Shown here one piece after another: positions 23,038 to 34,615 of a stretch of DNA of 64,000 nt. The notes beneath the pieces are model-generated. The model was not told where the DNA came from. It saw only the letters and a program-made list of their open reading frames with translations, and did no database searches. How positions within the stretch are numbered: position 1 is the first letter of the stretch; every line of letters starts with the position of its first letter. The stretch spans positions 1 to 64,000 of the forward strand of contig CALEII010000026.1 in NCBI GenBank assembly GCA_937876205.1, written 5' to 3'. The DNA comes from an uncultured Clostridia bacterium (lineage in GTDB: Bacteria > Bacillota > Clostridia > Oscillospirales > Acutalibacteraceae). The translations under genes and the position numbers were made by a program.

Positions 23038-25579
23038 GTATTCACTTTTTACAAAAGGCTTGTGTCTTATTCTTTCTGCTGCACTGTTTTTCTGTTTTTG
23101 CAATCTTGCTGCAACTGTTATTGCAGGCACACAGGTTTACGGCTTTGAGGAATACCTCAGCGGAAATATTCCCGATTTTTACCATTCATATGGTTTCACA
23201 CAACAGTTCACAACAGATAATTATATGGTAAGGGAATTTGCATATAACAATAGCACGAACATAGAAATTGCTTTTGACAGCAATCAGAAAGCCATAATTG
23301 ATGAAGCTGTAAATCTGTACTTAACAGAAAAATCAAATATTATTAAAAATGAACTTGAGTATGCAGTAAACAATTATGATGAATCATATTTTGATTATGA
23401 ATACACAGCTGACAGTGTAGATATTCCTGATAATGACTCAGAGCCTGTGATCGAAGAAAATGCAACAACACCAAATCTGCAACCTGAAGATATCACTGAT
23501 GCCCAGGGCAATAAGATTCCAAGAAATATTGAAGCAGCACAAAAAATACTTCAAAGCTGCAACGGGCTTGAATTTCTTGCATATGAAGCTCTTGTCAGAG
23601 AATCCGCATTCAACGAAACTGAATTTTACTATTCAACTGATATTCCGATAGATTCAAATTACAATATAAATATAGGTTTGTATAATTCATCAGGATATGC
23701 TCTTAATGAATCTGAAATAAGGAAATCTTTTCTCGGTCAATATGCTAACCATAAGAGCATTCATTCTTCAGATGCCGAGACTAACATTAGTTATGCAAAA
23801 GAAACATTATCAAGATTAAAAACTTATAAATACTACTTCGAGGACAACAAAGGTAATATCGAAACTAATGTATCATCTGATATAACTGCAGAGACATTTA
23901 AATCCGAAGCAGCATCAAATAAAGTGTATGTCTTATGGGACAGCAAAAAGCTAATTCTTGGCGACTTAACAGACAATGATAAGGAGTTTTATAAAACAGC
24001 ATATCAATCAATGCCGGACTGCAAATTATATGTCTATATCGATGATGATATGCTTACAAAGACTGATGATTCCTATGCAAATCTTTATTATGCATATAAC
24101 GGAATAAAAGACACGCCAGCAAAAACAAACATAACAATAAGCGTACTATGTCTTATTTCATCATTCATTCTGCTAATTGCTTTTTTATGTCTATGCGGAC
24201 ATAAGAACGGAACTGAAAAGCCCGTAACAGCATTTATAGATAAGCTGCCAACCGATATTCACTTTGTATTATCTGTCGGTGCAATTACTGGACTCTCTGT
24301 TCTGACAGGCTGGTTAGGTATTGAAATAATCAACAGTAATATCTACAGCAATCTGTTTGCGATATATGCTCCTGCGCTGCTTTCAGGAATACTGACAATC
24401 AGCTATCTTTTATTTGCCGAATGGTTGGCATCAGTTGTCAGAATCAAAAAAGCTGATGAAAAATTTTTCAAAAGGATGCTCATTGTAAGTTTTATCTTTG
24501 CTATTGGCAGATTTTTCAGAAAATTGCTCCGTTCTATAGGAAAAGTATTCTCCGCATTAAGATATCAGCCAAAAAAAATGAAAAGAACAATTATTCTTAT
24601 TATTTGCGGATACGTGTCAGGTAACATTCTGATACTGCTTGCAAATATAATCGGCGCAGCACTGATTTATAGTGAAATCGCAAGTATAATAAGTTTTATA
24701 GCAAGTTTTATTTACAACGCAATCTGTCTGTACTTTGGACTTAAATACTTTGATAATCTTGATAAAATCATTGATGCGTCCTGCAGACATGAAGCTGTTG
24801 ATTTCGGCACAGAAAAAATTCCTGAATCATTGCATCTTTTGGCATCAAACCTCACCAACACAAATGAAGCTCTTATTGAAGCAGTCAATAAAGCTGTGAG
24901 AGATGAACAGATGAAGACAGAGCTTATTACAAATGTATCACACGACCTGAAGACTCCACTGACATCACTTATTTCATATTCAGATCTGCTTTCTAAATGT
25001 GATATCAATGATGAGGACGCAAAAAAATATATATCAGTTATCAACAATCAGTCAATTAAACTTAAAAGACTCATTGAAGACCTTATAGAGGCGTCAAAAG
25101 TATCATCAGGCAATGTAACAATAAATGCAAGTAAATTAAATCTATCAGAGCTTGCAATGCAGGCAATAGCCGAATTTGCACCCGAGATGGAAAAAAACGG
25201 AAACGAAATTCGCTTTTCAGAGCCCGAAACTCCACCCTGTGTGTATGCTGACGGGGCAAAAACATACAGAATACTATCAAACTTACTGAGCAATGCAAAA
25301 AAGTATTCTGCGCCTGATACAAGAGTATATGTCTCTGTTTACACAGATTCAATCAACAGCTATTTTGAAATAAAGAATATTTCCTGTGAACCTTTGAACA
25401 TATCGCCGAATGAGCTAACGGAACGCTTTGTAAGAGGAGACAAATCTCGAACAAAAGAAGGTAACGGCCTGGGATTATCTATTGCGAAAGACCTTTGTAC
25501 GCTCCAGAACGGAGACCTTCAGCTGTTTATCGACGGAGACCTTTTTAAGGCAATAGTTCAGCTTCCTGCCAAAGAATAA
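23012..25579 (+). CDS. Large multi-pass sensor histidine kinase
   Basis: 855 residues. TTG 23012 is taken as start because AAAGGTGG lies just before it and an N-terminal membrane helix follows (LCLILSAALFFCFCNLAATV). About 330 extracellular residues come next, then five or six membrane helices between residues 370 and 595. The kinase core is C-terminal: phosphoacceptor His644 in VSHDLKTPLTSLISYSDLL, N-box SNLLSNAKKYS, G-box GNGLGLSIAKDL. The long extracellular part and repeated membrane bundle are unusual for a simple sensor and may sense a cell-envelope signal. The partner is the overlapping response regulator. The target genes are unknown. Confidence 0.9.
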   Translation: MDTKSIKFKYSLFTKGLCLILSAALFFCFCNLAATVIAGTQVYGFEEYLSGNIPDFYHSYGFTQQFTTDNYMVREFAYNNSTNIEIAFDSNQKAIIDEAVNLYLTEKSNIIKNELEYAVNNYDESYFDYEYTADSVDIPDNDSEPVIEENATTPNLQPEDITDAQGNKIPRNIEAAQKILQSCNGLEFLAYEALVRESAFNETEFYYSTDIPIDSNYNINIGLYNSSGYALNESEIRKSFLGQYANHKSIHSSDAETNISYAKETLSRLKTYKYYFEDNKGNIETNVSSDITAETFKSEAASNKVYVLWDSKKLILGDLTDNDKEFYKTAYQSMPDCKLYVYIDDDMLTKTDDSYANLYYAYNGIKDTPAKTNITISVLCLISSFILLIAFLCLCGHKNGTEKPVTAFIDKLPTDIHFVLSVGAITGLSVLTGWLGIEIINSNIYSNLFAIYAPALLSGILTISYLLFAEWLASVVRIKKADEKFFKRMLIVSFIFAIGRFFRKLLRSIGKVFSALRYQPKKMKRTIILIICGYVSGNILILLANIIGAALIYSEIASIISFIASFIYNAICLYFGLKYFDNLDKIIDASCRHEAVDFGTEKIPESLHLLASNLTNTNEALIEAVNKAVRDEQMKTELITNVSHDLKTPLTSLISYSDLLSKCDINDEDAKKYISVINNQSIKLKRLIEDLIEASKVSSGNVTINASKLNLSELAMQAIAEFAPEMEKNGNEIRFSEPETPPCVYADGAKTYRILSNLLSNAKKYSAPDTRVYVSVYTDSINSYFEIKNISCEPLNISPNELTERFVRGDKSRTKEGNGLGLSIAKDLCTLQNGDLQLFIDGDLFKAIVQLPAKE

Positions 25580-25618
25580 AAAAGCTCTCCTATTCAGTCT
25601 TAATATCTATAAATAATA

Positions 25619-25664
25619 AACCACCGATAAACCGGAGTAAAATCCGAAAATCGGTGGTCTTTAA
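25619..25664. terminator. Terminator between kinase and murC
   Basis: CCACCGA (25621-25627) pairs with TCGGTGG (25651-25657), with an inner CGGA/TCCG helix; it lies between convergent genes. Confidence 0.6.
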
Positions 25665-27035
25665 TTATTTCATTTTATTTATAATGATTTTTGCAATCTT
25701 ATATACATCTCCGCATCCGAGCGTAATTATAAGGTCGCCCTCTTCAGCAATTTCAATTGCACGTTCTGCAACTTCATCAAAGTTGTCATTCCATTCACTG
25801 CCGGGGATTTTTTCAGCAAGGTCAGCTGTATAAATGTTGTAAGTATTCTTTTCCCTTGAACCCATAATTTCTGTCATTATGACCTTATCGGGAATTTTCA
25901 GCACCTCAGCAAAATCATCAAGCAGTCTTGCTGTTCTTGAATAAGTAAAGGGCTGAAAAATTGCAATGACTTTGTTGTAATTCATCTTCTTGGCAGCCTC
26001 AAGAGTTACCTTAAGCTCTGCAGGATGGTGTGCGTAATCATCTATAATATCAATTCCGTTTATTTCTGCAAGCTTTTCAAAACGTCTGCCTGCACCTGTA
26101 AAATCAGACAGAAGCTCAATTGCAAGTGCTGCATCAATACCCGAATATACAGCAGAAGCCACTGCCGCAAGAGAATTAAGTATATTGTGATTACCGGGAA
26201 CATTCAGCACTGCTCTGCCTTTTATATCACCCTTATAATATACATCAAATTCGGCAAACGCACCATTATTCACGGTAATGTTGTCAGCGTACCAGTCATT
26301 ACATTTATCAATACCGAATGATATTAAATTCTTGTTTTCAAGACGGTTTATTACATCAATTGAGTTGGCATCGTCACCGTTATAAATAACTGTCTCAGCA
26401 AGATTGCAGAATTTATAAAAGGATTCCTTAAGATTTTCAAGCGTCTTAAAAAACTCCATATGGTCTTCATCAATATTTAGTATAACACTGCAGGAGGGTG
26501 AAAGCTCTAAAAATGTATTGGAAAACTCACAGGCTTCACAGACAAATAAATCTGAGCCGCCGTTGATACCGTTTGTACCGGTCATAGGAAGCTTGCCGCC
26601 TATAACGGCTGAAGGGTCAGCCCCTGCATTTATAAGCATCTGAGTGAGCATTGAAGTTGTGGTTGTCTTGCCGTGTGTTCCGGCAATACCGATACAATTA
26701 TTAAACTTTCTTGAGACAGCTCCGAGAAGTTTTGACCTCTCAAAAGTGGGAATTCCGCTGTTTTTTGCCGCAATCAGCTCAGGATTATCACTCATAATCG
26801 CAGCTGTATATACAATCATCTCAGCGCCTTCGATATTCTCTGCACTTTGCCCCATTTTGACATCAATTCCAAGATTTCTGACTCTTTCGAGTGTGTCAGT
26901 TTCATTGTTATCTGAGCCTGAAAGAATATATCCTCTGGAATGTAATATTTCTGCAAGAGGGCACATGCCCGAACCACCTATGCCGATAAAATGTATTCGT
27001 TTAACCTCATCGAGGCATTTATCTGCTTCAAACAA
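25665..27035 (-). CDS. murC: UDP-N-acetylmuramate-L-alanine ligase
   Basis: 456 residues. TTG start at 27035 with GGAGATGA upstream; no better start is available in frame. Rossmann-like N-terminal IHFIGIGGSGMCPLAEIL, ATP loop GTHGKTTTT at 119-127, then LNIDEDHMEFF and DDYAHHPAELKVTL, and the C-terminal LGCGDVYKI. It adds L-Ala to UDP-MurNAc in the cytoplasm, the first peptide step of peptidoglycan synthesis. The PHP phosphatase gene ends 15 bases upstream on the same strand. Confidence 0.95.
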   Translation of the reverse strand: MFEADKCLDEVKRIHFIGIGGSGMCPLAEILHSRGYILSGSDNNETDTLERVRNLGIDVKMGQSAENIEGAEMIVYTAAIMSDNPELIAAKNSGIPTFERSKLLGAVSRKFNNCIGIAGTHGKTTTTSMLTQMLINAGADPSAVIGGKLPMTGTNGINGGSDLFVCEACEFSNTFLELSPSCSVILNIDEDHMEFFKTLENLKESFYKFCNLAETVIYNGDDANSIDVINRLENKNLISFGIDKCNDWYADNITVNNGAFAEFDVYYKGDIKGRAVLNVPGNHNILNSLAAVASAVYSGIDAALAIELLSDFTGAGRRFEKLAEINGIDIIDDYAHHPAELKVTLEAAKKMNYNKVIAIFQPFTYSRTARLLDDFAEVLKIPDKVIMTEIMGSREKNTYNIYTADLAEKIPGSEWNDNFDEVAERAIEIAEEGDLIITLGCGDVYKIAKIIINKMK

Positions 27036-27050
27036 AAAAATTCATCTCCG

Positions 27051-27866
27051 TTATTCAATAGGGATTTCAATGGGTTGTCTGTTCTGGAATAAAGTAACAC
27101 AGTCAAAACCTGCATCCTTCGCAACAGCCATAGCGTCTTTTATTCCGACTGCAATATGCTGAGCAAAATGAGCATCTGAGCCAACGGATATCATTCTGCC
27201 GCCAAGCTCTTTAAAACGCTTTACAGTATCTGCCTCGGGAGACATTCTGTTTATAGGCTGCCTGAGACCTGCAGCGTTTATTTCAAGTGCAATATCCTTC
27301 TCAGCGGTGATCTTCAGAATCTCATCTGTAAGAGTCTTGTATTCACTGATATCCACACGGATATTATTCCTTGAGAAAAGATATCTGAAAGGATATGTAA
27401 GATGTGCAAGAATATCAAACTTACCCCATTCAAGCATAGTCAGAATTTCGTTAAAATATTCTTCCATAGTGCCTCTGATATCAATTTTAGAAAAATCTTC
27501 AATATAATAAAAATCCTGTCTTTTGCGAAGGTTATGAACTGAGCCTATAACAATATCAAACTTCTGAGATGAGAGTATTTTCTCAGCAGTTTCAGTATCA
27601 TAAGCAGGCTGACCGAGCTCAATTCCGTTAAGAACAAGAAGCTTGCCGGTAAAAGCACTTCTTGCCTTTGCAATTTCAAAAAATGCCTGTCTGACATTTC
27701 TCTCACCGTCAGAATCAAAAGCATCAACTTCACAGTGATCCGTAAAAGCAATTGCTTTAAGACCCTTATTGCACGCCGCTTCGCACATATAGACAGGAGA
27801 ATGATTACCGTCAAAAGAATTATCTGTATGCGTGTGCATATCAACTATATTTTTAAAATTTTCCAT
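27051..27866 (-). CDS. PHP-domain phosphatase (HisK histidinol-phosphatase family)
   Basis: 271 residues from ATG 27866; AGGTGAA precedes it. PHP metal site motifs are all visible: DMHTHTDNSFDGN, AFTDHCEVDAF, GIELGQ, IGSVHNLR, LAHLTYPFR and SVGSDAHFAQHIA. The family includes histidinol-phosphatase (HisK), but related members hydrolyse other phosphoesters. No his genes are in the window, so the assignment to histidine synthesis is only a family inference. Cytoplasmic. It lies directly upstream of murC. Confidence 0.8.
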   Translation of the reverse strand: MENFKNIVDMHTHTDNSFDGNHSPVYMCEAACNKGLKAIAFTDHCEVDAFDSDGERNVRQAFFEIAKARSAFTGKLLVLNGIELGQPAYDTETAEKILSSQKFDIVIGSVHNLRKRQDFYYIEDFSKIDIRGTMEEYFNEILTMLEWGKFDILAHLTYPFRYLFSRNNIRVDISEYKTLTDEILKITAEKDIALEINAAGLRQPINRMSPEADTVKRFKELGGRMISVGSDAHFAQHIAVGIKDAMAVAKDAGFDCVTLFQNRQPIEIPIE

Positions 27867-27929
27867 AAAATTCACCTGCTATATGTTATCACAAACTTTT
27901 CTTCATTACAATATTTTATAAAAAAAATG

Positions 27930-27958
27930 TTGAAAATTTTTATAAAACAATATACAAT
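27930..27958 (+). promoter_or_regulatory. Promoter of ispE
   Basis: TTGAAA at 27930-27935, 17 bases, TACAAT at 27953-27958; GGAAGGA and ATG 27992 follow. Confidence 0.6.
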
Positions 27959-27991
27959 ACTTTTATAACCACATTTCGGAAGGAATAACAT

Positions 27992-28858
27992 ATGAAAATC
28001 ACCGTAAAAGCAGCAGCAAAAATAAATTTATTACTCGATCTGACAGCAGTTCTTGAGAACGGTTACCACAGCATATATACTGTAATGCAATCCGTAGGAA
28101 TATTCGATGAAGTTACAGTTGAAACCGATGACTCAGCAAATATTGAATTATCCTGTTCCGATAAAACAATGCCCGTTGACAGTAAAAACACCGCATGGAA
28201 AGCTGCGGAGTATTTTCTTAACTATATAGATAATAAAAATACCGGAGTTAAAATTCATATTGAAAAAAAAATCCCTTCCCAGGCAGGTATGGCAGGCGGA
28301 AGTGCTGATGCCGCAGCTGTTATAAAAGCACTTAACATATTACTTGATGCAAAATTAACTGAATCAGAGCTTTATAAAATAGGTGAAAAGGTTGGTGCTG
28401 ATGTTCCATTCTGCATCTCAGGCGGAACAAAGCTTTGTCTCAACAAAGGTGAAGTTATGGCATCTCTGCCCGACCTCCCCGATTGTTATATTGTGGTTGC
28501 AAAACCTAATCAGGGAGTATCAACCAAAGAGGCATATGCAAACTTTGACTCTGCTGAATGGATAAGACACCCCGATAATGAAGGCTTCCTTTTCGCTGCC
28601 ACACAAAACGACCTTGATAAAATGTGCAGCAAAGCCGCAAACGTGTTTGAACAGGTTGTGGAAGTAAGCGACAGAGTAAAAATAAAAGCCACTATGCGTA
28701 ATCACAACGCAAAGCTTGCTATGATGACAGGCAGCGGTGCTGCAGTATTCGGTCTGTTTGAAGACAAGAATGAGGCTGACGAATGCTTCAACGAACTTAA
28801 AAAGAAGTATGAATCTGTATTTATAACTACACCTGTAAAAAAAGCACTTTTTAACTGA
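27992..28858 (+). CDS. ispE: 4-diphosphocytidyl-2-C-methyl-D-erythritol kinase
   Basis: 288 residues, GHMP kinase fold. KAAAKINLLLDLTAVLENGYH at the N-terminus, ATP loop IPSQAGMAGGSADAAAVIKA near 90-110, VGADVPFCISGG, and C-terminal AMMTGSGAAVFGLF. It phosphorylates CDP-methylerythritol in the MEP isoprenoid pathway, cytoplasmic. GGAAGGA lies 7 bases upstream. The gene is followed by a hairpin (GCTCATCA-TTACAG-TGATGAGC, 28883-28904) and then spoIIR, so it is probably a single-gene unit. Confidence 0.94.
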   Translation: MKITVKAAAKINLLLDLTAVLENGYHSIYTVMQSVGIFDEVTVETDDSANIELSCSDKTMPVDSKNTAWKAAEYFLNYIDNKNTGVKIHIEKKIPSQAGMAGGSADAAAVIKALNILLDAKLTESELYKIGEKVGADVPFCISGGTKLCLNKGEVMASLPDLPDCYIVVAKPNQGVSTKEAYANFDSAEWIRHPDNEGFLFAATQNDLDKMCSKAANVFEQVVEVSDRVKIKATMRNHNAKLAMMTGSGAAVFGLFEDKNEADECFNELKKKYESVFITTPVKKALFN

Positions 28859-28882
28859 CAACTGAATATATTTATAAATTTT

Positions 28883-28918
28883 CGCTCATCATTACAGTGA
28901 TGAGCATTTTTTTCGTTT
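28883..28918 (+). terminator. Terminator after ispE
   Basis: GCTCATCA and TGATGAGC pair around a short loop, followed by ATTTTTTTCGTTTT. Confidence 0.75.
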
Positions 28919-28955
28919 TACTTTCTGATTACATATTTAAATAAGGCGGGATAAA

Positions 28956-29585
28956 ATGAAAAAAATAACAAATATAACAATAGCAATCTGTATATCATTG
29001 ACAATCTTGATAATATACAATATATCTTCATTCTCATATCAATGCGACGAAATCAGAAATAATATTATCAGACTGCATATACTGGCGAATTCCGACAGCA
29101 CTGAGGATCAGGATGTGAAGTTAAAAGTAAGAGATGCCATTCTTGAAAAGGGATATGATATATTTGACGGCTCTGTTAATATTGATAACGCCACTGAATG
29201 TATAACTCCTGTCCTTGATGAAATAAAGGAAACTGCAGACAAAATATTGAGAATAAATAAAATGAACTACTCAGCAGATGTTTCACTTGTTTATGAATAC
29301 TTTGACACCAGAACATATGATAACAATGTTACACTGCCTGCCGGCAAATATATTGCACTGAAAATTGTGCTTGGAGAAGGCAAAGGTCAGAACTGGTGGT
29401 GTGTGATGTTCCCTTCTTTGTGTCTGCCTGCAGCAGAAAAAAGGGATATAAATATGTATGTTGATGTCTTTAATAATAATCAAACAGATATCATAAGCAA
29501 TAAAAATAAATATGAAATCCGGTTTAAAATTATAGAACTCATAGAAATGATAAAATCTAAAGGTGACATTGCTTCTTTTAGGTGA
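28956..29585 (+). CDS. spoIIR: Stage II sporulation protein R
   Basis: 209 residues with an N-terminal signal segment (TIAICISLTILIIYNISSF). The family core is clear: RLHILANSDSTEDQDVKLKV, LPAGKYIALKIVLGEGKGQN, then WWCVMFPSLCLP. SpoIIR is exported from the forespore and triggers SpoIIGA to process pro-sigma-E in the mother cell. Its presence marks the host as an endospore former. It has its own Shine-Dalgarno AAGGCGGG. A hairpin at 29729-29762 ends the transcript. The 140 bases between hold nothing I can call. Confidence 0.92.
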   Translation: MKKITNITIAICISLTILIIYNISSFSYQCDEIRNNIIRLHILANSDSTEDQDVKLKVRDAILEKGYDIFDGSVNIDNATECITPVLDEIKETADKILRINKMNYSADVSLVYEYFDTRTYDNNVTLPAGKYIALKIVLGEGKGQNWWCVMFPSLCLPAAEKRDINMYVDVFNNNQTDIISNKNKYEIRFKIIELIEMIKSKGDIASFR

Positions 29586-29728
29586 CAAAGAATATATACA
29601 AAACTATGCAATTATATTTGTATACAAAAGTTTTAAACAGTAAAGGTTTTTAGCCTTACATTTTTTACACATTTTTTACTACTTATAAACATTATCTACA
29701 GAGTTTTGAACAAATATCATCATGTTTT

Positions 29729-29762
29729 AAACACTGTTAAGTGATTAGACTTAACAGTGTTT
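29729..29762 (+). terminator. Terminator downstream of spoIIR
   Basis: AAACACTGTTAAG-TGATTAGA-CTTAACAGTGTTT, a perfect 13-bp stem. Confidence 0.75.
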
Positions 29763-29813
29763 ATATGAATATTGCCTGTAAAGTATATCACCTTTTATAT
29801 AAAAGTATAAAAT

Positions 29814-29846
29814 AAAAATCGGTAAAGCAAATCACTTTACCGATAA
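29814..29846 (-). terminator. Terminator of the HAD phosphatase gene
   Basis: ATCGGTAAAG-CAAATCA-CTTTACCGAT at 29818-29844, with T-run in the minus-strand direction. Confidence 0.85.
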
Positions 29847-29851
29847 TTTTA

Positions 29852-30421
29852 TTATTTAATCTGAGTAATTTTATCGCCTTTTACAAGAAAAACACGTTTT
29901 GCATATTCAGCAAAAAATCCGTCATTTTTGATTGAATCTGTATAGAAATCATCTATCTCAACATCACCGAAATCCTCTTGTAACGCCTTAATTTTATTCT
30001 GACGCATACAGATTCTTGTCACCTGACCTGTTTCATTGTCAATTTTAGAGCAGACAATATTCTTAATACCGAGTCTTCTTGCAATTTCTTTGATAGTAAG
30101 CTCAGGTGATGCTGTAAGAATCAGATCATCTTCTTTCTGAACCTGCTTGTAAAAGCCTTTGATTTTGTGCATATGACTATCCCAGAATGCGTTTGTAAAC
30201 TCCTCCCATTTATCATAGTCGCAATAACATTTCTTGATGATGGGGGCATAGTTATCCATCATCTGTTGGGTTGTCATTTTGCCAAGCTTATATTTTGCAA
30301 ATGCAGTGATTACCTTTGGCAGGTATCTGACAAAAGTCGGATTGACTTTAATGTATGCAATAAAAAAGTCATAAAAACTTTCGCCGTCATAGATTGTGTT
30401 GTCAAAATCATAAATATTCAT
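29852..30421 (-). CDS. HAD-superfamily phosphatase (HAD-IB, SerB-like)
   Basis: 189 residues beginning MNIYDFDNTIYDGESFYDFF; DFDNT supplies the nucleophile Asp5 and acid Asp7. Motif II is LILTASPEL, and the C-terminal DFYTDSIKNDGFFAEYAKRV carries motif III Lys and the acidic motif IV pair. An all-helical cap lies between. Members dephosphorylate small phosphoesters or glycerophospholipid head-group precursors; substrate unknown. Cytoplasmic, single-gene unit ended by a hairpin. No good Shine-Dalgarno is visible before the ATG. Confidence 0.8.
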   Translation of the reverse strand: MNIYDFDNTIYDGESFYDFFIAYIKVNPTFVRYLPKVITAFAKYKLGKMTTQQMMDNYAPIIKKCYCDYDKWEEFTNAFWDSHMHKIKGFYKQVQKEDDLILTASPELTIKEIARRLGIKNIVCSKIDNETGQVTRICMRQNKIKALQEDFGDVEIDDFYTDSIKNDGFFAEYAKRVFLVKGDKITQIK

Positions 30422-30474
30422 AATTTTATTATACACATAGTTTCTGCTTATTTCAACATTTTTTTTATTTATCG

Positions 30475-30503
30475 TTGAAAAATTCTTTTCTGTAATATAT
30501 AAT
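30475..30503 (+). promoter_or_regulatory. Promoter of the MscS-type channel gene
   Basis: TTGAAA at 30475-30480, 17 bases, TATAAT at 30498-30503. Confidence 0.75.
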
Positions 30504-30535
30504 AGATATATAAATTTATTGGAGTGTGATGATTC

Positions 30536-31432
30536 TTGAAAATTACAGAAACAGTTACAGAAATGAGTCTTAGCGATATCGATTTAAGTAATGTAAGTGA
30601 GAATATAAGTAACGCAGATGCAATATTCAGCACTATAATATCAAAAATCAGTGAATACCTTGCTGATGCAGGAATAAATCTTGTGCTTTCAATTATTCTC
30701 CTTATAGTCGGATGGAAGCTTATAAATGTTCTGTCAAAGAAGTTCAAGTCAGGTAAAATCCTTTCAAAAGTTGAGCCTACTGCACGCTCATTTATCAACA
30801 GTGCAGTCTCAATTATACTGAAAATACTACTTATCATTACAGTTGCAGCAATTCTCGGTGTACCGATGACTTCTATGGTGGCAGTTCTCGGTTCATGCGG
30901 TCTTGCAATCGGTCTTGCTCTTCAGGGAAGCCTTTCAAATATCGCAGGCGGTTTTATTCTTACTGTATTTAAGCCTTTTGTTGTGGGTGATTACATAAAA
31001 ACAGGTGAATTTGAAGGTACGGTTAAATCAATGAATATCTTCTATACAAAAATTATTACACCTGATAATAAAATCATCATTATTCCAAACAGCAAAGTTT
31101 CTGACAGTGCCCTTACCGATTACAATGCCTTTGATTCAAGACGAGTTGATGTTGATATATCTGCTGCATATAATGAGCCGTCAGAAAAAGTAAAAGCAGC
31201 ACTTATTGATTGTGCAGTTTCAAATGAGATGGTTAATACTTCACCAGCTCCTCTTGCAGTTATCACATCATTTGATGACAGCGCTGTAAAGTATCAGTTA
31301 AGAGTCTGGTGCAAAACTGAAAACTATTGGGATGTAAAATTTGCTTTGACTGAAAAAATCAAAGAAACATTTGATGAAAGAAATATTCAGATTCCTTTCC
31401 CTCAGATGGATGTACATATTACAAAAGAATAA
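30536..31432 (+). CDS. MscS-type small-conductance mechanosensitive channel
   Basis: 298 residues. TTG 30536 is taken as start (GGAG 11 bases upstream); an ATG 30 bases later is possible. Three membrane helices are followed by the pore helix pattern LGSCGLAIGLALQGSLSNIA, where the alternating Gly/Ala residues line the pore, then the beta domain (VGDYIKTGEFEGTVKSMNIF, IIIPNSKVSDSAL) and an alpha/beta end. It opens under membrane tension to release solutes during osmotic downshock. Monocistronic with clear promoter and terminator. Confidence 0.92.
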   Translation: MKITETVTEMSLSDIDLSNVSENISNADAIFSTIISKISEYLADAGINLVLSIILLIVGWKLINVLSKKFKSGKILSKVEPTARSFINSAVSIILKILLIITVAAILGVPMTSMVAVLGSCGLAIGLALQGSLSNIAGGFILTVFKPFVVGDYIKTGEFEGTVKSMNIFYTKIITPDNKIIIIPNSKVSDSALTDYNAFDSRRVDVDISAAYNEPSEKVKAALIDCAVSNEMVNTSPAPLAVITSFDDSAVKYQLRVWCKTENYWDVKFALTEKIKETFDERNIQIPFPQMDVHITKE

Positions 31433-31437
31433 TACAG

Positions 31438-31472
31438 GAGACCGTAAGATGATTTTCTTACGGTCTCTTTTA
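31438..31472 (+). terminator. Terminator after the MscS gene
   Basis: GAGACCGTAAG-ATGATTTT-CTTACGGTCTC followed by TTTTA. Confidence 0.85.
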
Positions 31473-31484
31473 TATTATGTTATA

Positions 31485-32654
31485 TTATTTTTTCTTCTTA
31501 CCGAAAAAGCCTTTTCGGTCATCATTATCACCCGGCGTATTATTTGCTGAGAACGGTGCTTTACCGCCGAGTTCATTATTAAGCTCTCTGATAATCTCTT
31601 TCTGTTTTTCTGTAAGCTTTTTGGGAACTTCAACAATAATTTTAACGAGCTGGTCTCCCCTGCCACGGCCGTTCACATTAGGAATACCTCTGTCTTTGAG
31701 CTTGAATATTGAACCGGGCTGAGTTCCTGCAGGAATTGAATATTTCACCTTACCGTCAAGAGTCGGAACAAGCAACTCATCACCAAGTGCCGCCTGAGCA
31801 AATGTCACGGTAACATCACACCAGACATTATATCCGTCACGTTCAAAGAACGGATGCGGTCTTACATTAACACCGACACGAAGATCACCTGATGGACCGC
31901 CGTTGATGCCTCTGTTACCCTGTCCTCTGACAGAAAATACCTGACCGTCGTCAATACCTGCAGGTATATTTATATCCTGCTTGACTGTGCGTCTGATTCT
32001 GCCGTGACTTTTACACTTGGGACACGGTGTGGGGATTACAGTACCCTTACCACCACAGCGGGGACAAGCCTTGCTTGACTGAATTACACCAAACGGTGTT
32101 CTCTGCTGAGTTGTGACCTGACCTCTGCCATTACAATCAGGACAAGTCTGAGTTGAAGTACCTTTTGCTGCACCCGTACCGCTGCACTCATCACAGACTT
32201 CAATTCTCTGAACATCAATAGTTCTCTTGCAGCCCTTTGCTGCTTCTTCAAATGAAATTGTGACACCTGTCTGTATATCACTGCCACGCTGAGGAGCATT
32301 GGGGTTTACCCTCTGACCACCGCCGAAGCCGCCGCCAAAGAATGACGAAAAGATATCACCAAGATCAAAATCCATTCCGCCGAAGCCGCCGCCGAAACCT
32401 CCACCCTGGCCTGCACCATAATTAGGATCAACACCGGCGTGACCGTAACGGTCATATTTTGATTTTTTATCAGGGTCTGAAAGAATCTCGTAAGCTTCAT
32501 TTGCTTCTTTAAATTTTGCTTCAGCTTCTTTATCACCGGGATTAAGGTCAGGATGATATTGTTTTGCTTTTTTTCTGTATGCTTTTTTTATTTCGTCATC
32601 TGATGCTGATTTATCAACACCAAGGACTTCATAAAAATCTCTTTTATCCGCCAT
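31485..32654 (-). CDS. dnaJ: Chaperone protein DnaJ
   Basis: 389 residues with the full type I layout: J domain 1-70 with the HPD motif ([12 protein letters not shown]), Gly/Phe-rich linker ([15 protein letters not shown]), four CxxCxGxG zinc repeats from about 148 to 215 ([36 protein letters not shown]), then the substrate-binding C-terminal domains. The last repeat reads C-P-K-C-K-S-H-G instead of the usual CxxCxGxG. It is the co-chaperone that delivers substrates to DnaK and stimulates its ATPase. Last gene of the hrcA operon. Confidence 0.96.
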   Translation of the reverse strand: MADKRDFYEVLGVDKSASDDEIKKAYRKKAKQYHPDLNPGDKEAEAKFKEANEAYEILSDPDKKSKYDRYGHAGVDPNYGAGQGGGFGGGFGGMDFDLGDIFSSFFGGGFGGGQRVNPNAPQRGSDIQTGVTISFEEAAKGCKRTIDVQRIEVCDECSGTGAAKGTSTQTCPDCNGRGQVTTQQRTPFGVIQSSKACPRCGGKGTVIPTPCPKCKSHGRIRRTVKQDINIPAGIDDGQVFSVRGQGNRGINGGPSGDLRVGVNVRPHPFFERDGYNVWCDVTVTFAQAALGDELLVPTLDGKVKYSIPAGTQPGSIFKLKDRGIPNVNGRGRGDQLVKIIVEVPKKLTEKQKEIIRELNNELGGKAPFSANNTPGDNDDRKGFFGKKKK

Positions 32655-32663
32655 TTAGCATTC

Positions 32664-32706
32664 TCCTGAAAAACACAAGCATTCCCCGTCAAAAGACGGG
32701 GCTTGC
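32664..32706 (-). other. Intercistronic stem-loop between dnaK and dnaJ
   Basis: CCCCGTC-AAAA-GACGGGG forms a 7-bp GC stem extended by CAAGC/GCTTG. In the minus direction no clean T-run follows, so partial termination or an mRNA processing/stability element is more likely than a full terminator. Confidence 0.6.
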
Positions 32707-32714
32707 GATATAAA

Positions 32715-34571
<1,857 letters not shown>

Positions 34572-34615
34572 TTAAATTATCTCCTTTTCAATATATAAAA
34601 GTATTGTTTATAAAT

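Noticed and set aside
32664..32706. Full terminator between dnaK and dnaJ
   Set aside because: The stem is strong but no uninterrupted T-run follows it on the minus strand, and dnaJ has no promoter of its own that I can see.
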